DNA of 64,000 nucleotides from NCBI GenBank assembly GCA_036971715.1, contig JAVHJL010000007.1, forward strand, positions 2,604,001 through 2,668,000. The letters run 5' to 3'. The DNA comes from Arthrobotrys musiformis. Lineage: Eukaryota > Ascomycota > Orbiliomycetes > Orbiliales > Orbiliaceae. The position numbers and the translations under genes are program-made. Shown piece by piece: positions 35,901 through 47,864 of the stretch; the first letter of the stretch is position 1, and every line of letters begins with the position of its first letter. The notes beneath the pieces were generated by a model that was given only the letters and a program-made list of their open reading frames with translations, was not told the DNA's origin and ran no database searches.

Positions 35901-38900
35901 TCACATGTGTGTGTTGAAGGTGAGGTTGCTTAACTCCGAAGCGCTGCTGTGGCTATCGTACTTATTGCATTCAGATTGGAGGGTCTTTCCTTTTTCCTAT
36001 TCGTCTCTGGAGTGGAGCTTTGACACTAGTGGATTGAGTAACATATGCAGCGTAGTACTTCCAATAACTTGCCACAGCTCGCAGATACCGCCTAAAGGTC
36101 TAAGAAATTTAATTATCAACTATCGGCATTAGCTGCTGTTGGAATAATTTCTCTTATTGAAGAGAATTTTTTTTTATCTCCATCCGCTTCTTTCCCCTTT
36201 TATCGGTCGTGGAAATTTAAACACCCCAAGCGATAAGCCATTCCGTGCGGCCGTGTATGAATTCAAGCCATGGCGCAATATGCGAGATCTAGAGTGCATT
36301 AATGTGGGGCAAAGGGTCTGTGCAACATCGGTTGACCTCGCCAAAAAAAACACATACAAAAAGCTGAGGGCTAGAGGCGGCTGGGAGGTGGAGAGTTTAT
36401 TGATTAGGTTCCCAAGTTGGCCCATGAGATGGAAACGCGACGATCAAGTTGCTATAGGTTAACAGAAAAGAAAAAAAAAGAGTTCTTACCAGAGCGATGT
36501 AGATCTAGAGCGGAGCGGGTCGTTCGAGCGATCCCAAACGGCTAAATCAAGCTCATCTTTAATGTTCTGTTAACCGTTGGGATAAGAGAGAGAAGAAAAA
36601 ATATTAGTTATGAACTTATCCAGCTCCACCGGGTGTTACGGTACTGCAGTACCCAAGTTTCACGTGTGCGTACCACGGTTGTCTAGGACCTCTTGTCATA
36701 TCGTCTTGAAATCTCGCGAATCGGTGGAACTAGCTGCTGTCAAAGTGTAATCAGGATCCCATGTTGTACCGCGGTTGAATTCAAACCTAAAATACAATAC
36801 CATGTAGTATCTAAAGTCCCATCGTATTTTTAAATCCCATGAAATGGGATGTTTCTCAGTAGACCTGAGGAAAGGAGTAGCTCGCTTGAGAGGCCCATTA
36901 GACGGGACGCAAGCACGGACTTTGGGAAGGATTGCTTATAAGGTTTGCTGGGTTTATTTGGGTATTTTAAAGTTTTCCTTTCGTACGAGCTTGGTGATGT
37001 TTAAAACTCGGGGTCCTGCGAAAACAACCTTTGAAGCTCTTTGAGTTGAGCCAATTGATATAATGTGAGGGGGGGTTCGATAGGATCAATGTATTGGAAG
37101 ACTAGGAGTTAAATGATAGGGTTTCATGAACTTAAGAGCTAAATAGACGTCAGGTAAGTCTCGATCGATTTGCAAGTCAACTGGATGTTACATTATGGAA
37201 CGTTAAGTACTTTATAAGTTTGATTTGTATCAGGCCCATGGAAATATGTGGTGATTATGGGCAAACTCTCGAGGCCTCTTGGAGTCCTCAGTCCAAAATT
37301 CTTGTCATCTAAAAATCTAAAGTAGTGATTTTAATTGAAAGAATTTATTTCCCATGTGCTCCTAAGTTCGCGAATCATTTCTTTGGTTGTAGTTCTAAAA
37401 ATTCGAGCGCTTGGGGTAGTCTATACAAAAGGTTTCGGGTTCGGACTCCGACGTCGGGTAAGTCCATGTGCGTTGACTTTGTGGCATTTCTCCGTTGCCT
37501 CAAACCAGATCGAGGGCCAGCCAAGCTAAGCTTGAGCCGACCATGAGTCGGGCGAGCTAGCTGTAGCCGATATTTCCCCTGTGCTAAAACTCAGTGACAG
37601 CGGGGAGAGTTTGAGGTTTTTCTGGAATCGAATTTAGTAAAAATTTGGAGACGATGTTTAGTCTCGTGCAGACTGTCCTTTGGAAAGCTTATACGTATCA
37701 GAGTCTATGTTCAGCTACACGTATATACTACTACACCGCTTCTAGGATTCTGCAGCGCACTATTCTCGAGTTCTTCGCCTGTTTGATATATATATGTGAC
37801 ATACGGAGTTAACCCTGACATATAGTTCAATCAGGCAGCTCAGCTCCTTACTGCTTAGAACCGAATAGCTCTCGGGAAGGAAAATCGGCTTTCCCTTCGG
37901 CTATCTGATTTATCCATCTCGAGCCTACTTCCCGATTCAAGATGGATCACAATCCGTAGCTTGGATTGAATGCAGGTTCTTGTTAGCTCGAAATGCAACA
38001 AAGGCAAACACAATCTGGCCGTTTGCCGGCTTTCAAAGCTAGAGAATAGCAATTACCAAATTCATTTAGCTACTTATATATATATAGTGGGCGTAAATTC
38101 GGCGAGGGGTCCAGCGGATCAGCGAATTCCTTTCATTTGTTTTCGTATTGGGGAGAGATTTAGGATTTAAGGGTCGAGTCTCGGACGTCAGGGACATAAA
38201 TCTTTTCCAGCGGCAAAAAGTACAAATATATATGCATAGATTCAAACTTTCACCTAATGGAATCGGCAGGAGGGACCAAAGGGCGTAGATATACAGATGT
38301 ACCGCTTCTGATATACAAGAGCAGATCCATATGGAATGCTCTAAATGAAAGTATATTGCTTGTCTATGGATTCCCAACTTCTGCCCCCCCGACCCGAGTA
38401 CCCACCGAAAACCCCATGACCCGGCTCCGCATTAAACTAGTTAGGACAGGTATGAGAACTTTATATTGACGTTGCGTCGAGTCCTTAGCAATTCTTTGCT
38501 TGAAAATGAAAAACGTTATTTTATTCGCGCAAGATACGTATACGTAGGCCCGGGAGGCTGCAACCAGGGAACAAGTTGTCAACGCTTGCGAGAGATCGCT
38601 TCGGCGACATTAACGATCGATTGTATTTTATCGGACACCAACTAGTTCGCCCCTCTAGAACAGGGTTGAGGGCATGCAACGTTAGTCATATCCAAGATGG
38701 AACGGAATCTACCTGACTACGGGACTAGCTACGGGGCAGATCCATAGTCGGATTTCACCACTGGCAAACAGATATATGGATAACGTTATAACCAAGCAGG
38801 AAGAATTAACGCACCTCACTCCTTTGGAGCCCCTTGCCGCATCTCCGCATGTCTTACGACATCAGTCACTTGGATCCACATACACGTCTGTACATACCGG

Positions 38901-41900
38901 GGCTTTTCCGTGCTGCCCATGTCGAGCTTGCCCCCGGGCTTCGAAGGCAGCATTGCTCCTAGCACTATTTTCACGACTGAGAGTGACGTATGCGTGCTCC
39001 CGGGCCCGTGAATTGTGTCTAGGGGATATTAATACACACGGGCTGTTTCTTCCAACAGCAAGCTTCGAAGGGGTATTCTGTAATCAAACCCAATTTAGAA
39101 TCATTGAAATAGCTACCCCCGTGTGGATTTATATTCAGTATTCTATAAGGGATATAATATGTGGGAGGCTGGGTACGAGACCAATATGTCGTCAACGGAC
39201 CAGAAATGGAAATCTTGCATTCCCATCCGGGGTTGATGCATTTAGGTCTTGTGGTAATAGAGTAATCATTCACCATCTAGCTAGAACTCGATGTTATATT
39301 GAATAAATCGATATAAGATACACCTTACAAGCTTCTAGCTTCTAGCCAGGGGGGCACAAGAGCAGGGGCCGCGGGAGCTAGGACCGAAAGAGCGATCAAA
39401 CCTAATTAAGCGGTAGCGGTATCTACGTATATACGCTCCGTATAGAGAATTGATCTTGAACAGCAGGCAGGCAGGCAACGTGCTGGATTTATTATTTTAT
39501 AAAAAAGGTTATAATTATATAACCCGAGAAGGATTTGTCGCTTCTACGGTTGCATATGAAAATATGGGTAGTGGCATGACCAGTGTAATTATAACACTAC
39601 ACACCTATCAGCGTCGACGTCGTTATGCACCATATAACAATAATGTTAGATATCGGTATCTCTCAGGCTGGGGCCTATTTTAAAAAAATCGATATAAATC
39701 ACGATATCGTGCCCATATAAAAATACGTTCTCACATAATACTCCTATGGCGTTGCAATTTAACATTAATTTAGACATTTACTAAAGCTAAACCTTTATCT
39801 CAAAATCTCTTCTCAAGCTGGGCCCGTCTCCAAATTTATATATTTAGAACACTCCACTTTAGCCCCCAGAATTTTGGAAGTAACTCAAGACCTTGGTATG
39901 CAGCCCTATAGCCCTATAGCCCTACAGCCACGCGGCTCGGTTTAGATCTGCGGGAAACGGCTGGCTAGGATCTTAGGATATCTTGGCGCTTCATTGGTTT
40001 CGATCGACTGATTCTGAACACTCATCCCTGCTGATCCCAGAATAAGTCCAATGACACCTTCCGTTAGTCTCTAGGAGCATAACGTTATTTATGTACTAGT
40101 TCGCTTGAGCGCTTTTTGGGGGAGATGTAAACCCCAAGATTGGGCCCGGGTGCCACTGCCTACGCTTTAAATCCTCTCGCAGGGCTATAGAACTGTACGA
40201 ATCGTGGGAATCGACCGGGCTTCAGCGCACGTGGGCAACTGATCAGATTTAGTTGTACGCAACGTTGTAATATTTGTTAGTTAGTTGCATCCACCCCGGT
40301 CGCAAGTTGCTACAAGATACCCAAATTCGAATGGTATGCAAGTACGTCGGCAATCCCGGTCGTTCCTCGGGGACCCCGAAGCCCACCTGCATGTACCATG
40401 CGCACACAGCAAGAATAAACCCCGACTCTTGATATCTGGTATAAAAGTATACTGGTCGAGGCCTCTAATAGGAGAATATCGAAAGGCAGTAAGTTAAACA
40501 TGCCGTGGCGCCAAGCGGTAATTGGCGTTAGCCAAAACATCATCATGCCCTACGAAGCTAACCGCTTCGAGGGATGAGAGCTGCGGACCTCATGTTAAGC
40601 ATCCAAATTGATGGTTCCGCTCTTAATCAAGATCTTCGGCGCCTGTGCAAAGGTCTCACAATACCACCGGCATCAGGGAAACCTGGAGATGGTTGTCTAA
40701 GTCATTCCAAGGCTCAGTCTAAACTAGGCTTCAGAAACATATTACAACGTGGATAATTAGAAATATATAGCTTCAATTCGTTTAGATAATAAACAACTGC
40801 GAGTGGCGTGATTGTAATTAACTAACGGTATTTCCCGACTCTTTGGCTCTATATTTCCGATATTGAGACCTTTTGAAAGTTTTTGCAGACTCAGCCCTCC
40901 TAGAAGTTGATCCTAGTTCTAATTTCCTGATTTGGGAAATCATCGGCACAGCGCTGGCAGTTAGATTTGTGCATGACCTCGGATTATTATTCCGTTCAAA
41001 TACTTCGTCTTAGCTTAGATATTACGAACTTTAGTCTACGAGCAAAAAATATATTCTAGACCTGGATCTGACAATGAAGTAATCTGATCCAACAACATAC
41101 TATGTAACCACTATAGGTCTAGAGAAATATAATCTAGAATTAGGCGGCGGAAGGTCATTGCATTGATATCCCTATGACGTTTTCATTCCCTTTACATGCC
41201 AGTCCGCCGGTTGGAGTAAGGCTTCTATCTCAAAACTTACATGTCGATTCAATAGGTATATTCCTTCGAAAAAATAAAATGACCAGCTATCGGCCCATGA
41301 ATTACAATCCACTATATTACTTAAAAAATTGCCTCCAGTAAAGTCTGACTCCGAATTAACCCTATAAGAACCAGACAATACAGTGCCCCTTCCTCCCTTC
41401 AATTTTTGCGTGAAGAAAATCAGTGGGAAATACCACAAAAACAACACTATGTTTAAAAAACCTCGACAGGCCGTATCGGGACGAATCTAGCGAACCAGGG
41501 TCGTAGACACATCAATGAACAACTAAAGGCAATCTATTACTAACAGGACTGGCTTTAGATAGTATTTAATGCGATTGATAAAGCAGAAGCTTCGCTCCCA
41601 GCGTCAGAGCCAGCGCGCCACATCCAAAGGTTAAATAAATAAATAAGATGACACCAAATCGATATCTGCGGCCAAAGCATAAGGAAAATAGGGTATCCCG
41701 TTCGCTCTGCCTTACTCAAGCCCTATAGCGATGGATTAGTAGTATAGTCGGTGACGATATGCGAATCCCCATTGCCGCAGATTCAATTTCATTTTTTGAA
41801 TTTTTGCCGGTTTGGCGGTTCTTTTGGTTATTTTTTTGCGCTTTTTGGATGATGTTTTTGGTAGCCTTATCTGCGGAACGACTTCTAGGGAACTGTTTTG

Positions 41901-42313
41901 GTTCCATAGAGCATTTCGTCACGAGGTGGCTCAAGATTATTGGGATCCTCGTCGCCGTGGTGAAAAATTTTGATAGGACCCTTGTTCGCATACGTGAGGA
42001 TGCAGAAGGAAGGTTGTGATTCTGTGCGCTAAACCGGATCTGGCGCTCTTGGCGCAGAAGCGAAAAACCTGGGATTGGAGTGAACGAAACATGCAGTATT
42101 ACAAAGTGATGCGAATGGTATTGCGCAGAAGCTAGATCACTTTGGCATACCAAAAGGGCTGTGGTGCAAAGGGTATCTTGAGCACAGTTCTGCTTGAGCA
42201 AAGGTCCATTTGTTCTATAGCTATGTGGCTTTTCAGATGCAGGACTAGCTTGCTCGAATTGAAAGTTCCAAGTATGTACACTGGCATATATCTACAAAAA
42301 AATCTGAAAATAT
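32979..42313. other. 9.3-kb gene-free region downstream of the WetA-like gene
   Basis: The first 1.3 kb is strongly T/pyrimidine-rich on the plus strand and may be 3' UTR or a non-coding transcription unit. Further on I see only unrelated short frames; the longest is 176 codons at 38776-39306 (plus) without motifs. An AGCCCTAT octamer is repeated at 39902-39926. An 86-codon hydrophobic frame lies at 41759-42019 but is not called. No transposon proteins or long terminal repeats could be recognised by eye. Confidence 0.5.
39902..39926. repeat. AGCCCTAT octamer, three copies
   Basis: Three nearly perfect head-to-tail copies of an 8-base unit lie in gene-free DNA. It is not a telomeric TTAGGG array. 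Confidence 0.75.
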
Positions 42314-43756
42314 TTACGATTCAAACAGCCTCTTTGGTTTCGCGGCAGGTTTCGGCTTGGCAAGCTTCAACTTCAACCTACCCAGCAAGCTCTCCTGCGC
42401 CGCCAACCTCTCAGCCTCCTTCTCCGCCGTCATCTCCCTCCCTTCGACCATGTCCGAGCTATCGATGATCATACCCCTAACCCCAGCCCAATGTCTCAAC
42501 ATCTCCCACTCCCATCCGCTCTCCAAACCCCTCTTATGCGGCTCTTGATACCCCCAGGCCATAGCCACACGATCCGTCAACATTCTCTGCTCCTCCATAA
42601 ACCATCTCTCCCTCATATACACCCCAGGAATCCAATTAACCCTGATCATATGATCATTCCACGTCAGCAGCGCGATCATGCCCAAACTCCCCGTGCAGAT
42701 GTAGTACGTCATAAACCCAATAAACGCATACGCCATAGCCTTCTCGTGCAACCACTGTTCCTGGAACTGAGCCAACCAATCCGACAGTTTCCACAGACAC
42801 ACTGGGATCGCGCCGACCACGCTACCGAAGGGGATTAGTTTTGTGTAGAGTTTGTGTCTGCACCAGGCGGTTGTGCTCATGCTGTTATCGATTATGTCGA
42901 GCGCCATGGGCATGTTTTTCGCGGCGATGGCGACTTGGAGGGCTTCCTTGGCGGTTTGGAATGATATTGAGTTTTTGGCGGCGTTGGGGTTTGGCTTTGA
43001 GGGGGGTTTTGAGGGGTCGTAGATTGTGGGTTTGTTGGCGTAGAGTTTGAAGATTGAGGGGAGGGTGGAGGGGTCTTTGAGGATTGATGCTAGTTTTACG
43101 TATTCGGTTAGAACTTTGGGGGAGATGAAGATGTATGGGTGGATGGCTATGTGGTACGCCATGTCCATCAGAGGGTGGACTGGTGCATTCAGCCTGGCTT
43201 CCTTCTCGGCTTCGACTGTATCCGGGGATTGGGAGACCGGCTCTGGCGGTAAGTCCTTGTTAGGACCCGGGGTAGTATTAGCCCCCGGAGACCCCGCGAG
43301 CGAGAGGATGGCATCGTTTAGGTTGGGATTCGCCTTGGAGACTTTGGCAGCTTGCGGTCTCGGGGCGGAATAGTTTGCAGCAAGTCGTTGGAGTGCCTTG
43401 AAGGCCAGGACCACCTCTGTTTCACGAGGGACCGTTGGGTTATCGCCGACGGTTTGTGAGAAGAGCTTTTCGTTTACGGCTTTGAACAGCCTGTCGTATG
43501 ACTTGGTGTCATCTGGGGAGTATAATGACGATGGCGCGTCCGCCTGGGCCGTCGAGGACTTGTACCGGAGGGCCTGGCCGAGCGGGCGAAGGATCGGTAG
43601 GACCGGTCTCCGGGCAATTGGCCTCGGGAGAGATCGCAAGGACAGAGCCCGCGCGGACGAGTGAACGCCCCGGAAGGAGCAGAAGAGACACAGCGCCTTC
43701 GCGGCCGGTCTTCGAGTGGCGAGCTGCATTGTTCGTGTAGCTGTCGAGGTTGACAT
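42314..43756 (-). CDS. Mitochondrial membrane protein of unknown function
   Basis: One exon, 480 residues from the ATG at 43756; the frame stays open to an ATG at 43801 (495 residues). The first roughly 60 residues are Arg/Ser/Ala-rich without acidic residues (MSTSTATRTMQLATRRPAAK and RSLPRPIARRP), a strong mitochondrial presequence, and this decided the start. The middle has a helical region around DMAYHIAIHPYIFISPKVLTEY. The C-terminal half has two hydrophobic segments, near LIPFGSVVGAIPVCLWKLSDWL and AYAFIGFMTYYICTGSLGMIALL. They are followed by the Trp/Arg-rich block WIPGVYMRERWFMEEQR and WEMLRHWAGVRGMIID, which looks conserved among filamentous ascomycetes. It ends in a basic tail. I do not recognise a named yeast counterpart. 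It probably sits in the inner membrane. It lies 168 bp downstream of SLY1 on the same strand. Confidence 0.83.
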   Translation of the reverse strand: MSTSTATRTMQLATRRPAAKALCLFCSFRGVHSSARALSLRSLPRPIARRPVLPILRPLGQALRYKSSTAQADAPSSLYSPDDTKSYDRLFKAVNEKLFSQTVGDNPTVPRETEVVLAFKALQRLAANYSAPRPQAAKVSKANPNLNDAILSLAGSPGANTTPGPNKDLPPEPVSQSPDTVEAEKEARLNAPVHPLMDMAYHIAIHPYIFISPKVLTEYVKLASILKDPSTLPSIFKLYANKPTIYDPSKPPSKPNPNAAKNSISFQTAKEALQVAIAAKNMPMALDIIDNSMSTTAWCRHKLYTKLIPFGSVVGAIPVCLWKLSDWLAQFQEQWLHEKAMAYAFIGFMTYYICTGSLGMIALLTWNDHMIRVNWIPGVYMRERWFMEEQRMLTDRVAMAWGYQEPHKRGLESGWEWEMLRHWAGVRGMIIDSSDMVEGREMTAEKEAERLAAQESLLGRLKLKLAKPKPAAKPKRLFES

Positions 43757-43924
43757 TTGGTTGGCTTGAAATTGGACGTTGTATTCTTCAGCGGTCAACA
43801 CAAAAATTAAGAAAAGGTTCGATTCAGGCGAAGAAGCTGGCTAAGGAGTAATATTACATGAAGCGTGAACAATATCCACATTCTTCTATTCGAGATAACA
43901 TCTACCTGGGATATATTCCCTTTC

Positions 43925-46404
43925 TTAACCTTCGGCACCAAGTCTCTTCAAATCGCCGTTTACGAAGGCATCTGCGTTCATTAGGTCTGTGCTGCCGTAT
44001 ACGACCCGTCTTTTGACTGCTGAACCTCCGCTACCTCCTACGAGGCCGCCGCTTCCTCCCTGGGTCTGGTTCCGCTTAGACCATTCGACCAAGTTGCCGA
44101 ACTCTTCCATGTTTCCACCACCAACGGTAAAGACAATCGCGTCTGTGAACCCTTGCCTCCTCTGTCCAAATGTGGCAGTAGTTCCAGGTGCTGGGGCTCC
44201 AGGAGCTCTTCCCGATCTCGCGGAACTCGATCTGGGGTCAAAGAACAAATAATCTTCGGTCTTGGCTATGGCCGAAGATGAGGCGCCTGCCGGGTCCATA
44301 ATCGATTCGACAATTTTAGTAATCGTAAGGTCTTTATTGACTGGCAGGAAATTCTTGACGTTGGATATCAAATTCTCGAAACCACCCGAGAGGGCGTTAT
44401 CCCTGAATTTATCCGTGAGCTGTGTAGATTAAATGTCAGTGCGGCGTCCCTAAAACTAGTGGGCCTGGGGGTACTGACTCTATTACTTATTGAAGTGAAA
44501 CCACGGAAGAGCTCTCCGCTGGCGCTTGATTGTGCCGGCTGGCTGGGCGCCGAAGTCATCATTGTCATTCGTGTGATCTCTCGAACCCTTTACATGCCGT
44601 TAGTTTAGGCTGGTTAGATCATTCGGAGAGTTGTTCCTTACTTTTTCAAATACGCCAATGGCTCCAATTCGCATCCAGCTTTCTCTAGAGCAGCCTCGTA
44701 CTCCGCCATATCGCCTCGCGTGACGTCTTGCTCGGAACTTAGATACCAAATTGCAAACAATCGCAATTTATCGCCTGGGTTCTTTCGTTCTGGGTCATTA
44801 ATAACCTCCAGTAGCTGTGCTTTCGTCTGCTTTGTGATGTTTTCTTCCGCTTGGAAGAAGTTATCCAGCTGGCGGTCTTTGATACCCTTCAACAAGGCCG
44901 TAGCAATGTTCATATGCATGTCCAACAGAGCCTTTCGTTCTCTCAGTTCGGGCAAGAGGGTAATTGCCGCTTTGAGATGCTGTGCGCTTGCGCTTGCATC
45001 ACTGTAATCGCGTTAGCACGCTCCACTCTAGACTCAAAAGTAGACTAACGGTACACATACGTTGAGATATCCTCCAAACTATTAGCACCGGTTTTCCGTG
45101 TAATGTCCGCTGCATCCTCCTTATACCTCGTCAACTCATTGTCGATGTCCTCGGCAACCTGTGGGAAAGGCACGCCGGCGTTTCTCGCCCAGAAGAAATC
45201 ACTGCTTGTCAAATCATAAGCCTTTTTCGAAGTCCTCCCATCGTCCTCTACGGTTTCAACCGTGATACGGTTCAACCTCATGTTCAAAACATCATGCACC
45301 AACGCCTGGTAAGTCCATGAATGCGACAACATAGGTACCAGGTCAACATTTCTGTCAAGGATGATGAGGACGGGTCTTTGGGCGGCTTGGCTAGCATGTG
45401 GTGGGTATGTCGAAGATGGGCCTGATTGAGGTGCGTTAAAGACATTTTCCTTGTTATTGAGGATGTGGTCGCGGAGTTTTCTATCTAGCTTCTGGGCAAT
45501 GATTTCCGCGGCACCCCCTTTGGGACATCTGATAATGGGTATCACGCCTTTTGCCAAAAGAACATCATGTTAGTCTATAACCCCTTAAACGGACGAGCGG
45601 GCGACCATACCCATCGTCACGACGACCGAGAACAACCCCCCAACAATCTTCTCCACGGTCGCTTCAATCACTGAGTCCGAAGACTTGCTACTGTTCATCG
45701 TATAGTAGACATCGCTCAGGTGTAAACTGAACAGATCTGGTTCCGAGACCACGAAGTTGAGATACTGGTCGAAAACCTGTGCGATCTGGGAGCTTGTCTG
45801 GGTTTGTGCGGTCAACGCAGCGAATTCCTCCAATAGCAATCTGGGTATCGACGATGTGAAGTTTATGTATGTGGTCTCGTAGAGCTTCGCCTGTAGGTCC
45901 TTCGTGATCAACTTGAGGTTTTCGGATGTCGGCTCGACGATATAGATCGCTGGAACATCGGGAATAGGGTGTCGCTGCGAATTGAGATTCCTGCGCACCA
46001 TACCAGTTAGCCCCTCGATCAAGGGTAAACCACAGATATCGATAATGGGGTCATACAAGTGAATTGTCACCCCGTTCGCTCGTAGGTCATTCACGCGCAA
46101 GACGGAGCTGATGACATCCCTCCCCAGATTATCGAACACCAGGACCTTCCATAACGGATCGCCTTCCTCGTCTACTAACGGTGCAGCCGAGACAAAAGAG
46201 GTACCGCTGGTCGGGTCGTCCGGATTCTGCTTTGGCTTGTCGGCGTTGAGGTTGAGGATTTTCTCGATGGAAGCTGTTCATCATTAACGATCCGAACGGT
46301 TAGCACTAAGGGTCGCGCGAAGAAGAAGAAGGGGAAGCAGCAGAAGCAGCAGCATTCCAAAGGAAATGGATCCCACCAACTTGTCGGTCTCGCAGCGTCG
46401 CCAT
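43925..46404 (-). CDS. SLY1: SM protein SLY1 (ER-Golgi vesicle fusion)
   Basis: Six exons on minus: 46404-46377, 46273-45611, 45547-45061, 45001-44642, 44587-44479, 44419-43925; 713 residues. Sly1 is the Sec1/Munc18 protein that binds the syntaxin Sed5 and drives SNARE assembly at the ER-Golgi step. The rebuilt N-terminus MATLRDRQVASIEKILNLN is typical and spans a 28-nt first exon. Then come WKVLVFDNLGRDVISSVLRVNDLR, the RPVLIILDRNVDLVPMLSHSWTYQALVHDVL core signature, the DISTDASASAQHLKAAITLLPELRERK helix region, and the C-terminal SNVKNFLPVNKDLTITKIVESIMDP. The last block contains TVGGGNMEEFGNLVEW. Introns are 54-103 nt and each junction keeps the frame. The protein is slightly longer than yeast Sly1 (666), mainly through Gly/Ser linkers near the C-terminus. 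Confidence 0.96.
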
Positions 46405-46962
46405 AGCTATGAGATTCCTGAGCTATAAACTATGTAGATTCCGGTACTGGTGGTCTGAAGCTGAATTGAAGCTGTGGAGGGTCGTTCCAGCGGGCGCACT
46501 TATACATGCTGAGAAGAGCTGGTTCAACGTGTCTTCAGTCGGTGTTTACGAAGCTCCCGATGTGTTGGGGTGACGTCGTTGGGGGCCGTTTGATATTGTA
46601 TAATTACTGCTTTAGGATTTGACTCCTGCCTGGAATACAACGTGCCCAACACCATATCCAGAAACTTCGAGTATTCTGTCTTCATTACACTCGTGCTTGA
46701 CAAGGAGATACAGTATTCTAAGTCACAATTCAAGAGAGAGACGATAGAAGTAAGAGAGGAACAAGATTGGAAAGAGGAACAAGATTGGAAAGAAGAACAA
46801 GATTGGAAAGAGAGTGAAGTCCAAGAATTAATTATGTTCAGCACAAAACCTCAAAGTCTGAGAGGCACTTGATATCATAAGACGTCAAGTAGATAGCCTC
46901 CCAAGTTGCTGTTTGTTCAAAATAGGTACATGCCTCTGAAGTTGATAACAGAAAGAAACAAC
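46405..46962. other. SLY1 promoter flank with minisatellite
   Basis: The 558 bases between the SLY1 start and the stop of the upstream orphan gene hold the SLY1 promoter and an 18-bp tandem repeat (46756-46809). Short frames cross the repeat on both strands, but I do not consider them genes. Confidence 0.5.
46756..46809. repeat. 18-bp minisatellite, three copies
   Basis: Three head-to-tail copies of an 18-base unit, GAGGAACAAGATTGGAAA; the third differs by one base. It is open on plus as EEQDWK hexapeptides and on minus as CSSFQS-type hexapeptides. Confidence 0.95.
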
Positions 46963-47544
46963 TTAGGCAGAATCGCAAACCGGATCGCAAACCTGTGGTT
47001 GCTGGTTCTCTTGTGGCTGTTGATTCTCCTGTGGCTTTTGGTCCTCCTGTGGCTGTTGGTTCTCCTGATCCTCACCAAGTTGAGAAGTCTGGTGACCAGA
47101 CAAATCTTCACCACGTTGAGGTAGGTTAGGAACAGTAAGCCTGTTGCGATTCTGAAAACCATGGGCGACATCCCACGGCCCCCAAATCTTGTCATAGACT
47201 TCTCCAACTTCGGGGTCGTCGAGAATATCCTTGGGAACCAAACGGATGAAGTTCTCCAATCCCTCGATGCGTGAAAACGTAAACCCAAGGAGCGACTGAA
47301 GAGATCTGATCAAGATCTTTTGGTTGTGGGTCTCTTCCTCCAGGATGGAGATCTTTTGACCGGCTTCGGTGAGCAGGTGGCCGAATGACTGCTCATGATG
47401 ACGGGGTCCGTAGCATTCTAGAAGATCGTACGGACCCTCTCGAGGAATCAAGTCTTTTGTCAGGTCCCCGATGAGAGTACGACGGGTTCGAGTCGAAGAG
47501 TTGGGTCTTCCGCGGACGTATTTGTTTTTCTTGTTGGTAGTCAT
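46963..47544 (-). CDS. Hypothetical protein with Q/E hexapeptide tail
   Basis: A single frame of 193 residues. The N-terminus is basic (TNKKNKYVRGRPNSSTRTRR). The middle has a probable coiled coil (ISILEEETHNQKILIRSLQSLLG), followed by a more ordered stretch with PKDILDDPEVGEVYDKIWGPW. The last roughly 35 residues consist of degenerate Gln/Glu/Pro hexapeptides (QENQQP type) encoded by an 18-bp tandem repeat, and the protein ends in CDPVCDSA. I know no family for it, and no signal peptide or membrane segment is visible. Non-repetitive codons with charged, structured composition suggest a real gene, probably lineage-specific. It sits between SLY1 and a repeat-rich gene-free interval. An upstream non-coding exon is possible. 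Without transcript data this is a moderate call. Confidence 0.55.
   Translation of the reverse strand: MTTNKKNKYVRGRPNSSTRTRRTLIGDLTKDLIPREGPYDLLECYGPRHHEQSFGHLLTEAGQKISILEEETHNQKILIRSLQSLLGFTFSRIEGLENFIRLVPKDILDDPEVGEVYDKIWGPWDVAHGFQNRNRLTVPNLPQRGEDLSGHQTSQLGEDQENQQPQEDQKPQENQQPQENQQPQVCDPVCDSA
46996..47067 (-). repeat. 18-bp coding minisatellite, four copies
   Basis: Four consecutive 18-base units of the form TGGCTGTTGGTTCTCCTG (plus-strand text), each differing at a few positions. On minus they encode the QENQQP-type hexapeptides at the C-terminus of the orphan protein. Confidence 0.9.
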
Positions 47545-47804
47545 GGCGGAGGTCTGGAGAGATATTTTCAGATACAGTTGAATGTAAGATAATAGTCCTG
47601 CCAGGATCAGTTAATAACCAATGGCAATGGAAGAATCGTCTAGAAACCTACCTCTGACTTTCACGTGGTATTTCCTTGTTCGTTGGAGAGATGGCGGTCG
47701 TATGTGAACGGAATTGGTGTTTTTTCACAGGCAAGATAGGACAGAAGGAGGATCAGAAGGAGAAGAGGAAGAAGAAAAAGATTGTCAGTTCTAGAAGAAT
47801 CTAG

Positions 47805-47864
47805 GGAGGATGCTCTTGACAGGGTGGGTGAAATGGAGGGTGCTCTTGACAGGGTGGGTGAAAT
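47805..47864. repeat. 30-bp direct tandem duplication
   Basis: Two adjacent copies of a 30-base unit that contains TGCTCTTGACAGGGTGGGTG. They differ at a single base at the start of the unit. Confidence 0.95.

Noticed and set aside
38776..39306. 176-codon plus-strand frame in the gene-free region
   Set aside because: No domain, an irregular composition, and a stop-poor frame also on the opposite strand; treated as chance.
41759..42019. 86-codon plus-strand frame rich in Phe/Trp/Leu, resembling a small membrane protein
   Set aside because: The hydrophobicity comes from T-rich DNA, an equally long frame lies on the opposite strand, and no family match is recognised.
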